From: Ancylobacter oerskovii | GTDB lineage: Bacteria > Pseudomonadota > Alphaproteobacteria > Rhizobiales > Xanthobacteraceae | Assembly: GCF_018390555.1 (NCBI RefSeq) | Contig: NZ_JAHBGB010000023.1 | Location: forward strand, 1 to 64,000 | Reading direction: 5' to 3' | Length of the DNA: 64,000 nucleotides | Part shown: in pieces, positions 48,974 through 59,577 of the stretch | Numbering within the stretch: position 1 is the first letter of the stretch | Layout: the number at the start of each line of letters is the position of its first letter | Program-made: the position numbers and the translations under genes | Notes under the pieces: model-generated | Seen by the model: only the letters and a program-made list of their open reading frames with translations | What the model was told of the DNA's origin: nothing | The model's database searches: none

Positions 48974-50223
48974 TGACCGGAGATGTCCGTCGGGCGGCGC
49001 GGCGGATGCGGGGCCGGATGCGGGCGGAACGGGTCCACCGCGCGCGGGACCAGCACGGCAAAGTCGCCGGGATGCCGGATACGGCCGGCGAGCGAGCCCG
49101 CCTCGCTGCCGGCGCCGAAGAAGATGTCGGCGCGCGCCGGGCCGATGATCGCCGAGCCGGTGTCCTGCGCGATGGTCAGCCGGCGGAACGGCTGCAACGC
49201 CCCCTCCGCCGCTAGAGGCAACTCGGCATCGATGAAGACCGGGGTGCCGTAGACATGGATGCGCCGGTCGACGGCGATGGACCGCTCCGCCACCAGCGGC
49301 AGGCCCTGGGCACCGACGGCACCGTCCTTGTCCGACAGCTGGTCGGCAACGCGGAAGAAGACGTAGGAACGGTTCTCGCGCATCAGCGCCCGTCCCTCCT
49401 CGGGATGGGCGGCGATGTAGGCGCGGATGGCATCCATCGACATCTTCTCCCGTGGGACGATGCCCCTCTCCACGAGAATCCGGCCGACCGGCGTATAAGG
49501 CTGGCCATTATGGCCGTCATAGTTCAGGCGCAGCAAGCGGCCGTCCGGCAACCGGACGCGCACCGAGCCCTGGATCGCCGCGAAGAAGGCATCGGCCGGA
49601 TCGCGGATGAACACGACCTCGAGCCCCTTGCCGGCCAGCGCGCCCTCTTCGATGGCGGCCCGGTCGTAATAGGGCACGCGCGCGCCGTTTTCCTCGCGGA
49701 AGGCCTTGCCGCGATTGGCGGGGACGCCATTCTGCGGCGGCGCCTCGAGGATGAGGTCCGGCGGGCGGCGATAGAGCGGGGTCGCATAGTCGTCGGTCCG
49801 CACCGGCGAGCCGGCGACCTCGGGTTCGTAATAGCCGGTGAGGAAGCCCTGGGGGGCATCAAGCGGAACCACGCGCAGGGGTCGGAATTCCCGCTCGAAG
49901 AAGGCCCGAGCCTGCCTCTCGCCCGGCCGCGCCGGCAGGCGCCCCGCGTGCCGGCAGACGCGTTTGAGCGCGGTGAAGACGGGACGCGGCGGCTCGACCA
50001 GATCGCGGCCCCAGCGGATCTTGCCGCAGCTGCGGCGAAACGCGGCGAGGGCTTCGCGCGGATCGTCGTCTCGCCAGCCCGGAAGATCGGCGAAACGCAG
50101 CGGCTCGACCGCCGCCTCCCCGAACAGCGGCGGCGGCGGCGCGCTCCCGGCATGCGCGGCCGGCGACGACAGGGCCAGTCCCGCGATCAGCAGGGGCCGA
50201 AGGATGGGAGCGAATGCAGGCAC
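48970..50223 (-). CDS. mltA: Membrane-bound lytic murein transglycosylase A
   Basis: Cleaves peptidoglycan glycan chains with formation of 1,6-anhydro ends. The 417-residue protein has an N-terminal signal peptide (LRPLLIAGLALSSPAAHAG) without an obvious lipobox Cys, then the MltA domain (~90-280; LTGYYEPEVAGSPVR, YYDRAAIEEGAL) and the C-terminal 3D domain with its catalytic-type aspartates (RRLTIAQDTGSAIIGPARADIFFG in parts AQDTGSAI and RADIFFG). GTG 50223 is the start; the Tim44-like gene ends 12 bp upstream. Confidence 0.95.
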   Translation of the reverse strand: MPAFAPILRPLLIAGLALSSPAAHAGSAPPPPLFGEAAVEPLRFADLPGWRDDDPREALAAFRRSCGKIRWGRDLVEPPRPVFTALKRVCRHAGRLPARPGERQARAFFEREFRPLRVVPLDAPQGFLTGYYEPEVAGSPVRTDDYATPLYRRPPDLILEAPPQNGVPANRGKAFREENGARVPYYDRAAIEEGALAGKGLEVVFIRDPADAFFAAIQGSVRVRLPDGRLLRLNYDGHNGQPYTPVGRILVERGIVPREKMSMDAIRAYIAAHPEEGRALMRENRSYVFFRVADQLSDKDGAVGAQGLPLVAERSIAVDRRIHVYGTPVFIDAELPLAAEGALQPFRRLTIAQDTGSAIIGPARADIFFGAGSEAGSLAGRIRHPGDFAVLVPRAVDPFRPHPAPHPPRRPTDISGQ

Positions 50224-50235
50224 CCGGCTAGCGTA

Positions 50236-50973
50236 TCAGGAAGCCGCCTCGGTTGCGACGAGCTTCCAGTTGGGATCGCGGGCGCCGAGATCGCGGGAGA
50301 AGGTCCACACATCGGTGACGTCAGCCACCATTTCCGGGTCGCCGTCGACCGTCTGGCCATTGCGGTCCCGCGTCACCGAGATCAGCTGCGACAGGAAGCG
50401 CACGGTGATCTGCGCGGTGCGGCCCTTCACCGACGCCTCGACCAGATCCGCCTTCTCGATGCCGACGAAACGGGTCTCCATCTTCTCGCCCCGCTGCTCG
50501 CGCTCGGCGATGGCGGCGGCAAAGCCGTCATACACGTCCTTGGCCAGCAGGTCCTTCAGGGTGGAGCGATCGCCCTCGGCGAAGGCGACGACGATCATCT
50601 CATAGGCCGCCCGCGCGCCGGTGACGAAATGCTTGGCGTCGAAGTCGCGGTCCTGGGCGGCAATGGCATCGAGGCCATTGGCGACCGCCGAACCGATTTC
50701 GGCGACCCCGGCCCAGCGCGGCGGCGCTGGCTCCGATTCGTCGGCCGGTTCCGCCGGCACCGGCGCACCCGCCGGATCGCCCTTGCGATCGGGAAAATTG
50801 ATCACCTTGTCGGCGCCGGACTCGACCCCGGCCGGCGCCTTGGCGGCATCGCGACGCGAATAGGGATCATAGGGCGGGCGCTCGCGACCGGTCCGCTGGC
50901 CGAGCACGCTGCGCAGCCGGATGAAGATGAAGACGGCCAGCGCCAGGAATATGATCGTGTAGATATCGAACAC
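50236..50973 (-). CDS. Tim44/TimA-like inner-membrane protein
   Basis: A 245-residue protein with one N-terminal membrane helix (FDIYTIIFLALAVFIFIRL), a Pro-rich spacer to ~85, and a C-terminal Tim44-like domain (~100-243; FLSQLISVTRDRNGQ, DVWTFSRDLGARDPNWKLVAT). The domain is related to the mitochondrial import factor Tim44; bacterial versions bind membrane or secreted proteins, and the gene is commonly placed before mltA, as here. GTG 50973 is the start. It is divergent from secB. Confidence 0.92.
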   Translation of the reverse strand: MFDIYTIIFLALAVFIFIRLRSVLGQRTGRERPPYDPYSRRDAAKAPAGVESGADKVINFPDRKGDPAGAPVPAEPADESEPAPPRWAGVAEIGSAVANGLDAIAAQDRDFDAKHFVTGARAAYEMIVVAFAEGDRSTLKDLLAKDVYDGFAAAIAEREQRGEKMETRFVGIEKADLVEASVKGRTAQITVRFLSQLISVTRDRNGQTVDGDPEMVADVTDVWTFSRDLGARDPNWKLVATEAAS

Positions 50974-51369
50974 TTCGCTTTTCGCCGTTGCTCGTCGCTC
51001 CGGCGGACCGGGAGCGATGGGTGTGTCACGCGGCCGCCCGCCCGACTTGGGAGACGTCCTACAGGCTATTTACGTCGTCCCGGCGATTTCGCCAGTCTCC
51101 GCGCGTCGCAAGCTGACCTAGCGACACCATATCGTGTTCAGGTCCTTATCCGACAATTCGATGAAAGAGTAGAGCATGACCCGCGCGCGGCAAAGTCGCG
51201 CCGCAGTACGGCGGGTTTCGGGCAAGCCTCAAGTGGAGCCGCCTTGTGACCCGGTGGCAACCGTGTTAGCCACTCTCGCCCTTCAGGCCCTGCCGTCAGC
51301 ATCATGCCGACGCTGCAGCGCATCCCGCCGACGCGAGGCGCCGCCGGACGGCGGAGCACGGAGACCATA
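50974..51369. other. Divergent intergenic region between Tim44-like gene and secB
   Basis: This 396-bp gap should hold the promoters of both operons. Many alphaproteobacteria have an fxsA gene here; no such membrane protein is encoded in this gap. A relatively AT-rich stretch (51120-51180) is the best place for a promoter. I see no further gene or RNA. Confidence 0.4.
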
Positions 51370-51834
51370 ATGGCCGAGAACGACGCGACCCCCGCCATGC
51401 CGACCCTGCATGTGCTGACCCAGTACATCAAGGACCTGTCCTTCGAGAATCCCGGCGCGCCGGAATCGCTGGCGCCCCAGGGCCAGCCGCAGATCGGCAT
51501 CCAGATCGGCGTGAACGCCCGCCCGGTTCGCGAGGGCGAGTACGAGGTCGAGCTGAAGATCGAGGTGAAGGCGGAGATCCAGAACAAGACGCTGTTCGCG
51601 CTGGAGCTTCTCTACGCCGGCGTGTTCCGCGCCCAGAACGTGGCGCAGGAGACGGTGCATCCCTTCGTCATGATCGAATGCCCGCGCATGCTGTTCCCCT
51701 TCGCGCGGCAGATCGTTGCCGACACCGTGCGCAATGGCGGCTTCCCGCCGCTGATGATCGACCCGGTCGATTTCGTGACGCTGTATCGCCAGCGCATGGC
51801 CAAGACCCAGCCGAGCAACGTGCTCGCTTCCTGA
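51370..51834 (+). CDS. secB: Protein-export chaperone SecB
   Basis: Tetrameric cytosolic chaperone that keeps preproteins unfolded and hands them to SecA. The 154-residue product matches the usual ~155, with [19 protein letters not shown] at the N-terminus, [25 protein letters not shown] in the core and [23 protein letters not shown], the SecA-binding acidic and helical parts. ATG 51370 has ACGGAGAC eight bases upstream; the open frame before it is non-family sequence. It is convergent with dnaQ. Confidence 0.97.
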   Translation: MAENDATPAMPTLHVLTQYIKDLSFENPGAPESLAPQGQPQIGIQIGVNARPVREGEYEVELKIEVKAEIQNKTLFALELLYAGVFRAQNVAQETVHPFVMIECPRMLFPFARQIVADTVRNGGFPPLMIDPVDFVTLYRQRMAKTQPSNVLAS

Positions 51835-51853
51835 GGGAAGAGGCAGCCGGGCG

Positions 51854-52573
51854 TCAGCCCGGCTGGTCCGCTTGCGGCGGCGGCGCATAGTCGTTCCAGA
51901 TCGCCGCCTCGCCCAGCGTCCGCACGAAAGCGGCATGCGCGGCGGTCTCCGCCTCCGACAGGCGCGGCGCCAGGGGCGCCGGCCGCGCCAGCGTGACCGG
52001 CTCAAGTCCTTCCGCCGTCACCTCCACCACCGCCTCGGCCACGGTGAAGCCCAGCGCCGTCTGCCGACCGCCGGCCAGTTCGGCATAGACATCCGCCAGC
52101 AATTCGGAATCGAGCAGCGCGCCATGCTTGGTACGGCGCGAACCGTCGATGCCGTAGCGCGCCATCAGGTCGTCGAGACGGTTCGACGCGCCGGGATGAC
52201 GCCGCCGCGCCAGGGCGAGCGTGTCGACGACGCGATCGAAGGTGAGCGGCGGCCGGCCGGTCCGCGACAATTCGGCATTGATGAAGCCGATGTCGAACGA
52301 CGCGTTGTGGATCACCAGCGGCGCATCGCCGATGAAGGCGAGGAAATCGTCCACCACCTGCGCGAAGAGCGGCTTGTCGGAGAGGAACTCCGCCGACAGC
52401 CCGTGCACGTTGAACGCCTCGACCGGCATGTCGCGCTCGGGATTGATGTAGACGTGGAAATTCTGGCCGGTCGGGATGCGGTTGAAGATCTCGACGCAGC
52501 CGATCTCGACCAGCCGGTCGCCGCGCAGCGGGTCGAGGCCGGTGGTCTCGGTGTCGAGGACGATCTCACGCAT
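51854..52573 (-). CDS. dnaQ: DNA polymerase III epsilon subunit (proofreading exonuclease)
   Basis: 3'-to-5' exonuclease of the replicase. The 239-residue protein keeps the DEDDh active site: Asp7 and Glu9 in [11 protein letters not shown], Asp in [14 protein letters not shown] (about residue 101) and the final His/Asp in [15 protein letters not shown]. The region past ~180 is the polymerase-binding tail. It is the last gene of ppsR-maf-aroE-coaE-dnaQ and overlaps coaE by 8 bp. Its place beside the replication origin is the normal one for alphaproteobacteria. Confidence 0.97.
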   Translation of the reverse strand: MREIVLDTETTGLDPLRGDRLVEIGCVEIFNRIPTGQNFHVYINPERDMPVEAFNVHGLSAEFLSDKPLFAQVVDDFLAFIGDAPLVIHNASFDIGFINAELSRTGRPPLTFDRVVDTLALARRRHPGASNRLDDLMARYGIDGSRRTKHGALLDSELLADVYAELAGGRQTALGFTVAEAVVEVTAEGLEPVTLARPAPLAPRLSEAETAAHAAFVRTLGEAAIWNDYAPPPQADQPG

Positions 52574-53174
52574 CGCGTCGCTCCTGTGCTGCGGTCAGCC
52601 GGCGGACCAGCGCCGCCACTTCCTTGCGGGTCGCCTCGATACCGCTTCCGGTGTCGATGACAAAGTCGGCGCGCCGCCGTTTTTCCGAATCGGGAACCTG
52701 ACGGGCAAGGATCGCCCGGAATTTCTCTTCCGTCATGCCCGGCCGCGCCAGCACCCGCTCGCGTTGCACCGCCGTCGGCGCCGAGACGACGGCCACCGCA
52801 TCGACGCGTGCCTCCGCGCCGGTCTCGTAGAGCAGCGGGATATCGAGTACGGCGAGCGGAGCACTGGCGAGCCGCGCCTTTTCCAGAAAGGCCTGCTCGC
52901 GCCGGCGCACCAGCGGATGCACGATGGCCTCCAGCCGCTTCATCGCCTCGGCATCGTGCAGCACGCGCGCGCCGAGTTTCACCCGGTCGATCCGTCCATC
53001 GACGCCGACCCCGGGGAAGGCGGCTTCCACCGGTGCGACGCCTTCATCGCCATAGATGGCGTGCACGGCGGCGTCGGCATCATGGACGGGCACACCGAGC
53101 TCGCGGAACAGCCCGGCGGTCGTCGACTTTCCCATGCCGATCGAGCCGGTGAGGCCTAGCCGGAACAACGGCAC
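52566..53174 (-). CDS. coaE: Dephospho-CoA kinase
   Basis: Last step of CoA synthesis, phosphorylating the 3'-OH of dephospho-CoA. The P-loop [10 protein letters not shown] is near the N-terminus, with [24 protein letters not shown] and [20 protein letters not shown] further on. GTG 53174 gives [13 protein letters not shown], the family start, with GGAGG eleven bases upstream. A TTG at 53204 that overlaps the aroE stop (TTGA) is also possible and would add ten residues. The protein is ~202 residues, the usual size. Confidence 0.95.
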   Translation of the reverse strand: MPLFRLGLTGSIGMGKSTTAGLFRELGVPVHDADAAVHAIYGDEGVAPVEAAFPGVGVDGRIDRVKLGARVLHDAEAMKRLEAIVHPLVRRREQAFLEKARLASAPLAVLDIPLLYETGAEARVDAVAVVSAPTAVQRERVLARPGMTEEKFRAILARQVPDSEKRRRADFVIDTGSGIEATRKEVAALVRRLTAAQERRDA

Positions 53175-53200
53175 GCCGGCGTTGTCCTCCGTCGCCGCGA

Positions 53201-54046
53201 TCAAGCAAGTTGCCCCTTGGCACGCAGATCCTCCACGGCCAGCGCCCGCAGCGCCGGCGTCACCTGCGGGGTGACGCCGAACCAGCGCTCGAAGCCGGGC
53301 ACCGCCTGGTGCAGCAACATGCCGAGCCCGTCCACCGCCGCCAAGCCGCGGGCCTTCGCCGCCCGCAGCAGGGGCGTTTCCAGCGGCACATAGACCGCAT
53401 CGGTGACTACCGCATCGGGGGAGAGCAGCGACAGGTCGATATCGAGCGGCGGCTGGCCCTTCATGCCGAGCGAGGTGGTGTTCACCAGCAGCCGCGCGCT
53501 CGGCAGCGTGCCGGCGAGATCGCGCCAATCCACCGGCAGCACCCGGTCGCCGAACTGTGCCCGCAACGCCTCGGCGCGCGACAAGGTACGGTTGGCCACG
53601 GTGACGCGGCCGATGCCGCGGCTGAGCAGGCCGTAGACGATCGCCCGCGCCGCCCCTCCCGCCCCCAGCACCACCGCCTCGTCGAGCGCCCGGTCCCATT
53701 CCGGCGCCGCGGTGTCGAGATTGGCAAGGAAGCCGTGCACATCGGTATTGGCGCCATGGAGCCGGCCATCCGCCAGCCACAGCGTGTTCACCGCGCCCAG
53801 CGCCTGCGCGACGGGATCGCGCTGCTGCGCGGCGGCGAAGGCCGCTTCCTTGTGCGGCACCGTGACATTGGCGCCGACAAGGCCGCTGGCGGCAAAATCC
53901 GCGAGGAAACCGGCGATATCGGCGGGAGGCACGTCGCGCCGGTCATAGCTGCCGTCGATGCCGTGCTCGGCGATCCAGTGGCCATGAATCAGCGGCGAGC
54001 GCGAATGCGCCACCGGATGGCCGATGACCGCGACGTGACGCGTCAA
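53201..54046 (-). CDS. aroE: Shikimate dehydrogenase
   Basis: NADPH-dependent reduction of 3-dehydroshikimate in aromatic amino acid synthesis. The 281-residue protein has [14 protein letters not shown] (substrate serines), [11 protein letters not shown] (catalytic Lys), the dinucleotide fold [16 protein letters not shown] and NTTSLGMKG. The start is TTG 54046, overlapping the maf stop by 4 bp. It is unusual in using TTG, as coaE may also do. Confidence 0.96.
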   Translation of the reverse strand: MTRHVAVIGHPVAHSRSPLIHGHWIAEHGIDGSYDRRDVPPADIAGFLADFAASGLVGANVTVPHKEAAFAAAQQRDPVAQALGAVNTLWLADGRLHGANTDVHGFLANLDTAAPEWDRALDEAVVLGAGGAARAIVYGLLSRGIGRVTVANRTLSRAEALRAQFGDRVLPVDWRDLAGTLPSARLLVNTTSLGMKGQPPLDIDLSLLSPDAVVTDAVYVPLETPLLRAAKARGLAAVDGLGMLLHQAVPGFERWFGVTPQVTPALRALAVEDLRAKGQLA

Positions 54047-54681
54047 AGCAGATCTCCCCGATCGCGGAGGAAGGCCAGCAGCGGAATGAGCGGCAGGCCG
54101 AGGATCACCATGTGATTGCCGGCCACCTTCTCGAACAGATGGATGCCGAGGCCTTCCAGCTGGTAGCCGCCGACGCTCGAGGATACCGACGGCCCCGCTT
54201 CGGCGAGATAGGCGGCAAGCGCCCTGTCGCTCAGCTCGCGCATCGACAGCAGCGCCGATTCCGCGGTGCGGAACACGATGGCGCCATCGAGCGCCACCGC
54301 GACGCCCGAATGCAGAGCGTGGGTATGGCCCGCGAGCCGCCGCAGCTGCTGGGCGGCTGCCTCCAGATCCGCCGGCTTGTGGAAGCGTTCATCGCCGAGC
54401 GCCAGCGTCTGATCGGCGCCGATGACGAGGCGCCCCGGGCGCAGCGCGCTGCCGGCAAGCGCCTTGGCCATGGAAAGCTCCACCGCAATCCGGGCGGGCG
54501 AGGCCCCTTCCTGCAGCAGCCGTGCCTCGATGCCGCGCTCGTCGACCTCGATGCCGACGGTCTCCACCGGCAGCCCCGCCGCGGCAAGCAGCGACAGGCG
54601 GGCAATGCTCTTGGAAGCGAGCACCAGCGCATCGGTGCCCTGCCACAGGGATGGGGCGTCCCGGCTGTCGCGCTCCGGCAT
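54043..54681 (-). CDS. maf: Maf-family nucleotide pyrophosphatase
   Basis: Hydrolyses non-canonical pyrimidine NTPs (Maf/YceF family). The 212-residue product has LVLASKSIARLSLLAAAGLPVET near the N-terminus, a VIGADQTLALGDE block with the catalytic Asp, and GHTHALHSGVAVA. The later SVGGYQLEGLGIHLFEKV is the family end motif. The start ATG 54681 overlaps the ppsR stop by one base (TGATG). Confidence 0.95.
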   Translation of the reverse strand: MPERDSRDAPSLWQGTDALVLASKSIARLSLLAAAGLPVETVGIEVDERGIEARLLQEGASPARIAVELSMAKALAGSALRPGRLVIGADQTLALGDERFHKPADLEAAAQQLRRLAGHTHALHSGVAVALDGAIVFRTAESALLSMRELSDRALAAYLAEAGPSVSSSVGGYQLEGLGIHLFEKVAGNHMVILGLPLIPLLAFLRDRGDLL

Positions 54682-55538
54682 CAGTTCCTGTCCTCCGCCA
54701 GCTTGCGGCGATGTTCCTGCAGCAGCCCGATGATGGCCGCCGCCGTTTCCTCGATCGAGCGCCGGGTGACGTCGATCACCGGCCAGCCATGGCGGGCGCA
54801 CAGGCGCCGCGAGAAGGCGATCTCCTCGGCGACCGACTCGCGGTCGACATAGGAATCGTTGGGCTGGGCCGCGTTCAATCCCATCAGACGGTTGCGGCGG
54901 ATCTCGACCACGCGTTCCGCGCTCGCCACCAGGCCGACGACGAGAGGCCTCTTCAGCTCCGACAGCCCCGCCGGGACCGGGATGTTGGGCACCAGCGGGA
55001 TGTTGGCGGTCTTGATGCCGCGATTGGCGAGATAGATGCTGGTCGGCGTCTTCGACGAACGGGAAATGCCGAGCAGCACCACGTCCGCCGCTTCCAGCCC
55101 TTCGGTGTGCTGGCCGTCATCATGCATGACGGTGAAGTTCATCGCGTCGATGCGGCGGAAATATTCGCCGTCGAGCTGGTGCTGACCGCCGACGCGGGGG
55201 GTCGGCACGCCGCCGAGATAGGCCTGGAACAGCCGCACCACCGGCGCCAGCACGGAAAGCACGGGAATGCCGTTGTCGAGGCAATAGGCCTTCAGCCGGT
55301 TGCGCAGTTCCGGTTCCGTCAGCGTGTACAGCACGATGCCGGGATATTCGTCGATATCGCCGATCACCTTGTCGAGCTGCTTGTGGGTGCGCACCAGCGG
55401 ATAGATGTGCTCGATCGGCTTCATGCCGCTGTATTGCGCCGCGGCGGCTCGGGCGACGCTGATCAGCGTCTCGCCGGTGGAATCCGACACGAGATGCAGG
55501 TGGTAGTAGTTCTCGGCCGGTCGGGCGCTGTCGGTCAC
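54681..55538 (-). CDS. ppsR: PEP synthase/PPDK regulatory protein (DUF299)
   Basis: Bifunctional kinase/pyrophosphorylase that controls pyruvate phosphate dikinase or PEP synthetase. The 285-residue protein carries [11 protein letters not shown] near the N-terminus and the P-loop-like [20 protein letters not shown]. It is the homologue of Rickettsia RP001, the gene flanking the origin there. The start is unsure: GTG 55538 is used, while in-frame ATGs at 55562 and 55580 lie within DnaA-box-like sequence and would extend the protein into the origin region. Confidence 0.9.
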   Translation of the reverse strand: MTDSARPAENYYHLHLVSDSTGETLISVARAAAAQYSGMKPIEHIYPLVRTHKQLDKVIGDIDEYPGIVLYTLTEPELRNRLKAYCLDNGIPVLSVLAPVVRLFQAYLGGVPTPRVGGQHQLDGEYFRRIDAMNFTVMHDDGQHTEGLEAADVVLLGISRSSKTPTSIYLANRGIKTANIPLVPNIPVPAGLSELKRPLVVGLVASAERVVEIRRNRLMGLNAAQPNDSYVDRESVAEEIAFSRRLCARHGWPVIDVTRRSIEETAAAIIGLLQEHRRKLAEDRN

Positions 55539-55848
55539 GGAGCCATCCACAGGGCTGTGCATAGGCTGGGAACAAGACATGCGCACAGGACGCTGGCAAG
55601 GGGCGGCTGGGGATGACCGGGGATTCCATCCACATTCCCGCCCGCTGTGGGCCGCTTCCGCGCTTCCGGGCGAACTGTGAGGATAAGCCGCGCCGACTGG
55701 ATCAAGCCTTTGAAAAAGCCTGATGAATCGGCGGAGTGGGAATCGGGGAAAAGCGCCATGGGCTGGGGGTCGGTTGCCCGATGCCAGGAACCCGGCTAAT
55801 GCCCACCCACAAACACTGAAGACTCTCATTCAAAGAGATTAATGAAGT
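55539..55848. other. Probable chromosomal origin region (ppsR-hemE gap)
   Basis: This 310-bp gap between divergent ppsR and hemE is the conserved origin position of alphaproteobacteria such as Caulobacter and Rickettsia. It holds DnaA-box-like 9-mers: CTATGCACA on the minus strand (55556-55564, one mismatch) and CCATCCACA twice (55543-55551 and 55626-55634, two mismatches). An IHF-like site (ATCAA-N4-TTG) is at 55700-55712. GANTC methylation sites are at 55622 and 55821. AT-rich patches near 55700-55730 and 55811-55850 could unwind. Promoters for ppsR and hemE must also lie here. Confidence 0.65.
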
Positions 55849-56904
55849 ATGAAGAGCCCGGTGGACGACGCGCTTTCCCGATCGATCATCCTTCAGGCTC
55901 TCGCCGGCCATGTCCCGGATCGCACGCCGGTCTGGCTGATGCGCCAGGCGGGGCGCTACCTGCCGGAATATCGCGAGCTGCGCGCCAAGGCGGGTGACTT
56001 CCTCTCGCTCTGCTACACGCCCGCCTATGCCACCGAGGTCACGCTCCAGCCGATCCGCCGGTTCGGTTTCGATGCGGCAATCCTGTTCTCCGACATTCTC
56101 GTCGTGCCGCATGCGCTGGGCGTCGGCCTTGCCTTCGAGACAGGCGAGGGACCACGGCTCGACCCGGTGAAGAATCTCGGCGATCTCAAGGGCTTGCGCG
56201 AGACGCTGGATCCCGTCCGTACCGGACCGGTCTTCGAGGCGGTGGCAAAGATCCGCGCCAGCCTGCCGGCCGAGACCGCCCTGCTCGGCTTCTGCGGCGC
56301 GCCCTGGACGGTGGCGACCTACATGATCGCCGGGCGCGGCACGCCCGACCAGGCCCCGGCGCGGCTGGCTTCCCTCACCGATCCCGCCTTCTTCGACACC
56401 CTCGTCGACCGGCTGGTGGAGGTCTCCGCGGAGTATCTCCTCGGGCAGCTGGAGGCCGGCGCCGACGCGGTGCAGATCTTCGATTCATGGTCCGGCGTGC
56501 TCGATCCCGAGAGTTTCGTCAGGTGTACGATCCGGCCGATTGCGCGGCTGGTCGGGCTGGTCCGGGCGAAAAGGCCGGATGCCCGCATCATCGCCTTCCC
56601 GAAGGGGGCGACCCTCGCCGGGCTGACCCGCCTCGTCGAGGAGGCGGGGGTGGATGCGGTGGGGCTCGACTGGACGGTCGACCGCAAGGCGGTGCGGCTC
56701 GGGATCGGCGGCAAGGTGGCGCTGCAGGGCAATCTCGACCCGCTGGCGCTGATCGCCGGCGGCGCCCCGCTCGACGCGGCGATCGACGCGCTGCTGGCGG
56801 ATCTGCGCGGCGCGGCGCATATCTTCAATCTCGGCCACGGCATCCGGCCGGAGACGCCGATCGCCCATGTCGAGCAGATGCTGAAGCGGATCAGAGGTTT
56901 CTGA
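55849..56904 (+). CDS. hemE: Uroporphyrinogen decarboxylase
   Basis: Converts uroporphyrinogen III to coproporphyrinogen III in heme synthesis. The 351-residue barrel protein has [19 protein letters not shown] (substrate arginines) at residues ~24-42, [14 protein letters not shown] with its catalytic-type Asp, [23 protein letters not shown], and the late GNLDPLAL and [15 protein letters not shown] 55849 is immediately right of the origin region. hemJ follows one base after the stop, so the two heme genes are coupled. Confidence 0.97.
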   Translation: MKSPVDDALSRSIILQALAGHVPDRTPVWLMRQAGRYLPEYRELRAKAGDFLSLCYTPAYATEVTLQPIRRFGFDAAILFSDILVVPHALGVGLAFETGEGPRLDPVKNLGDLKGLRETLDPVRTGPVFEAVAKIRASLPAETALLGFCGAPWTVATYMIAGRGTPDQAPARLASLTDPAFFDTLVDRLVEVSAEYLLGQLEAGADAVQIFDSWSGVLDPESFVRCTIRPIARLVGLVRAKRPDARIIAFPKGATLAGLTRLVEEAGVDAVGLDWTVDRKAVRLGIGGKVALQGNLDPLALIAGGAPLDAAIDALLADLRGAAHIFNLGHGIRPETPIAHVEQMLKRIRGF

Positions 56905-56905
56905 G

Positions 56906-57331
56906 ATGCTCTACGACTGGATCAAGGCGCTGCACATCCTCGCCGTCATCTCCTGGATGGCGGGCATGCTCTATCTGCCGCGCCTGATGGTCTATCATTG
57001 CGACGCGCCGGCCGGCTCGCCGCAATCGGAGACCTTCAAGGTCATGGAGCGGCGGCTGCTCAAGGGCATCATCGACCCGGCCATGGCGGTGACCTGGCTC
57101 GCCGGCCTGTGGCTGGTGTGGCAGGGCGGCTGGTGGGTGGCGCCCTGGTTCCATGCCAAATTCGCGCTGGTGCTGGCGATGAGCGGCTTCCACGGCTTCC
57201 TGTCCGCGCGGGTCAGGGACTTCGCGCAGGACCGCAACACCCGCTCCGCCCGGTTCTATCGCATCGCCAACGAGGTGCCGACGCTGCTGATGATCGGGAT
57301 CGTGATCCTCGTCGCGGTGAAACCTTTCTGA
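56906..57331 (+). CDS. hemJ: Protoporphyrinogen oxidase HemJ
   Basis: Membrane-embedded oxidase converting protoporphyrinogen IX to protoporphyrin IX, used instead of HemG or HemY in many alphaproteobacteria. The 141-residue protein has four hydrophobic helices and the conserved [20 protein letters not shown] (His10 of the heme site) and LVWQGGWW, with Lys in [13 protein letters not shown]. It follows hemE after one base. The gene was long annotated as a CopD-like or UPF0093 protein. Confidence 0.95.
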   Translation: MLYDWIKALHILAVISWMAGMLYLPRLMVYHCDAPAGSPQSETFKVMERRLLKGIIDPAMAVTWLAGLWLVWQGGWWVAPWFHAKFALVLAMSGFHGFLSARVRDFAQDRNTRSARFYRIANEVPTLLMIGIVILVAVKPF

Positions 57332-57567
57332 TCGTCGCTCCGGCGGGCTTGCGCGGAATCGCGCGCTTGCCTATGGTGCGCACTCTTCCACGAAGCTGGC
57401 TGACGCATCGCTTTCATCGGCACCTTCCCCGGGTGCCGGCCGATGGGTCGGACAGGAGGCGGGCTTCTTGCCGGCCCGGTCCGCAGACCAGCGCTTCCCT
57501 TACTCCCCGATTGTCCGGGCCGGATTCCGATCCTCCCGGAAACATCCAAACACCGAGGCCCTTTCCC

Positions 57568-58833
<1,266 letters not shown>

Positions 58834-58872
58834 CGGTGGCCCGGCCGGCCGCCGCATAGCGGAGACGGGCAT

Positions 58873-59265
58873 ATGGCGGCGATGCGCGGAACCCTCCTCG
58901 GTCTGGCGGGCTCGGCGCTGGCCGTCGCCCCGGCTCTCGGCGCCGGCGGCATGGCGGCGCGCGAGCCGCCGGCCACCGTGCTGTGGTTCGCGCTGTTCAC
59001 CATTGCCGGGCTCAGCCTCGTCATGGCCTGCCGCCGCTGGTGGCTGCCGCTGATGCTGTGGGTGCCGGTGGCGTTCGCGGTCTCCGTCATCATTGCCGAG
59101 CTCGCCGATCCGGTGATCGGCGCGGCGATCCGCGACGAGCTCGGCGGCTTCTATGTGCTGCAGGCGGATCTGTGCGCGGCGCTGGCGATCACCGTGCCGC
59201 TGATGTTCGCCAATATGCGGTTCGGTCGCCATGACGACCGGAAGAAGCGCCCCTTTTCGCGCTGA
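58873..59265 (+). CDS. Hypothetical membrane protein downstream of rho
   Basis: A 130-residue protein with three or four predicted helices (about residues 5-27, 34-52, 57-78 and 95-115) and a basic tail (RFGRHDDRKKRPFSR). GGAGA sits eight bases before ATG 58873 and the gene begins 39 bp after rho, so it is probably co-transcribed. No family is recognised. The downstream gap contains DnaA boxes. Confidence 0.6.
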   Translation: MAAMRGTLLGLAGSALAVAPALGAGGMAAREPPATVLWFALFTIAGLSLVMACRRWWLPLMLWVPVAFAVSVIIAELADPVIGAAIRDELGGFYVLQADLCAALAITVPLMFANMRFGRHDDRKKRPFSR

Positions 59266-59577
59266 GGCGCCGGAGCACCGCGCGCGGGTGTTTTCCACCG
59301 CCCCGCTGCTGCAGCCTCGAAAGGGGCGGGCTATCCCGATGGCGCGGCGGACAACTTTTGCGAGTCGCATGATAGATTCGCTACCGAAATGATGCCCTCC
59401 ACAGTTGACTCAGGACGGCCGTTTCGGGTTCGATCCGATGGATGGGTCATGAAACCCGGTTTCGCCGTCCTGGGCGATCTGCGGGGTTTTCACGGGCATC
59501 GGGGATTTTTGTCCCCGACTTATCCACAGGCTTGCCCACAGGAACGCGGAGAGGGGCTCCTTTGCACGCCGAGCCCG
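59266..59577. other. DnaA-box and GANTC-rich gap between convergent genes
   Basis: No promoter is needed here, since both neighbouring genes end at the gap. It nevertheless has a perfect DnaA box TTATCCACA (59520-59528), an 8/9 match TTTTCCACC (59291-59299), TTGCCCACA (59532-59540) and CCCTCCACA (59395-59403). GANTC sites fall at 59362, 59375 and 59407, three within 50 bp. A CGGGGA/TCCCCG hairpin (59499-59516 region) precedes the perfect box and could be a convergent terminator. It may be part of the origin or a DnaA titration site. Confidence 0.6.

Noticed and set aside
51176-51370. Small frame upstream of secB as an fxsA-like gene
   Set aside because: The product is Arg/Pro/Ser-rich with no membrane helix, so it cannot be FxsA.
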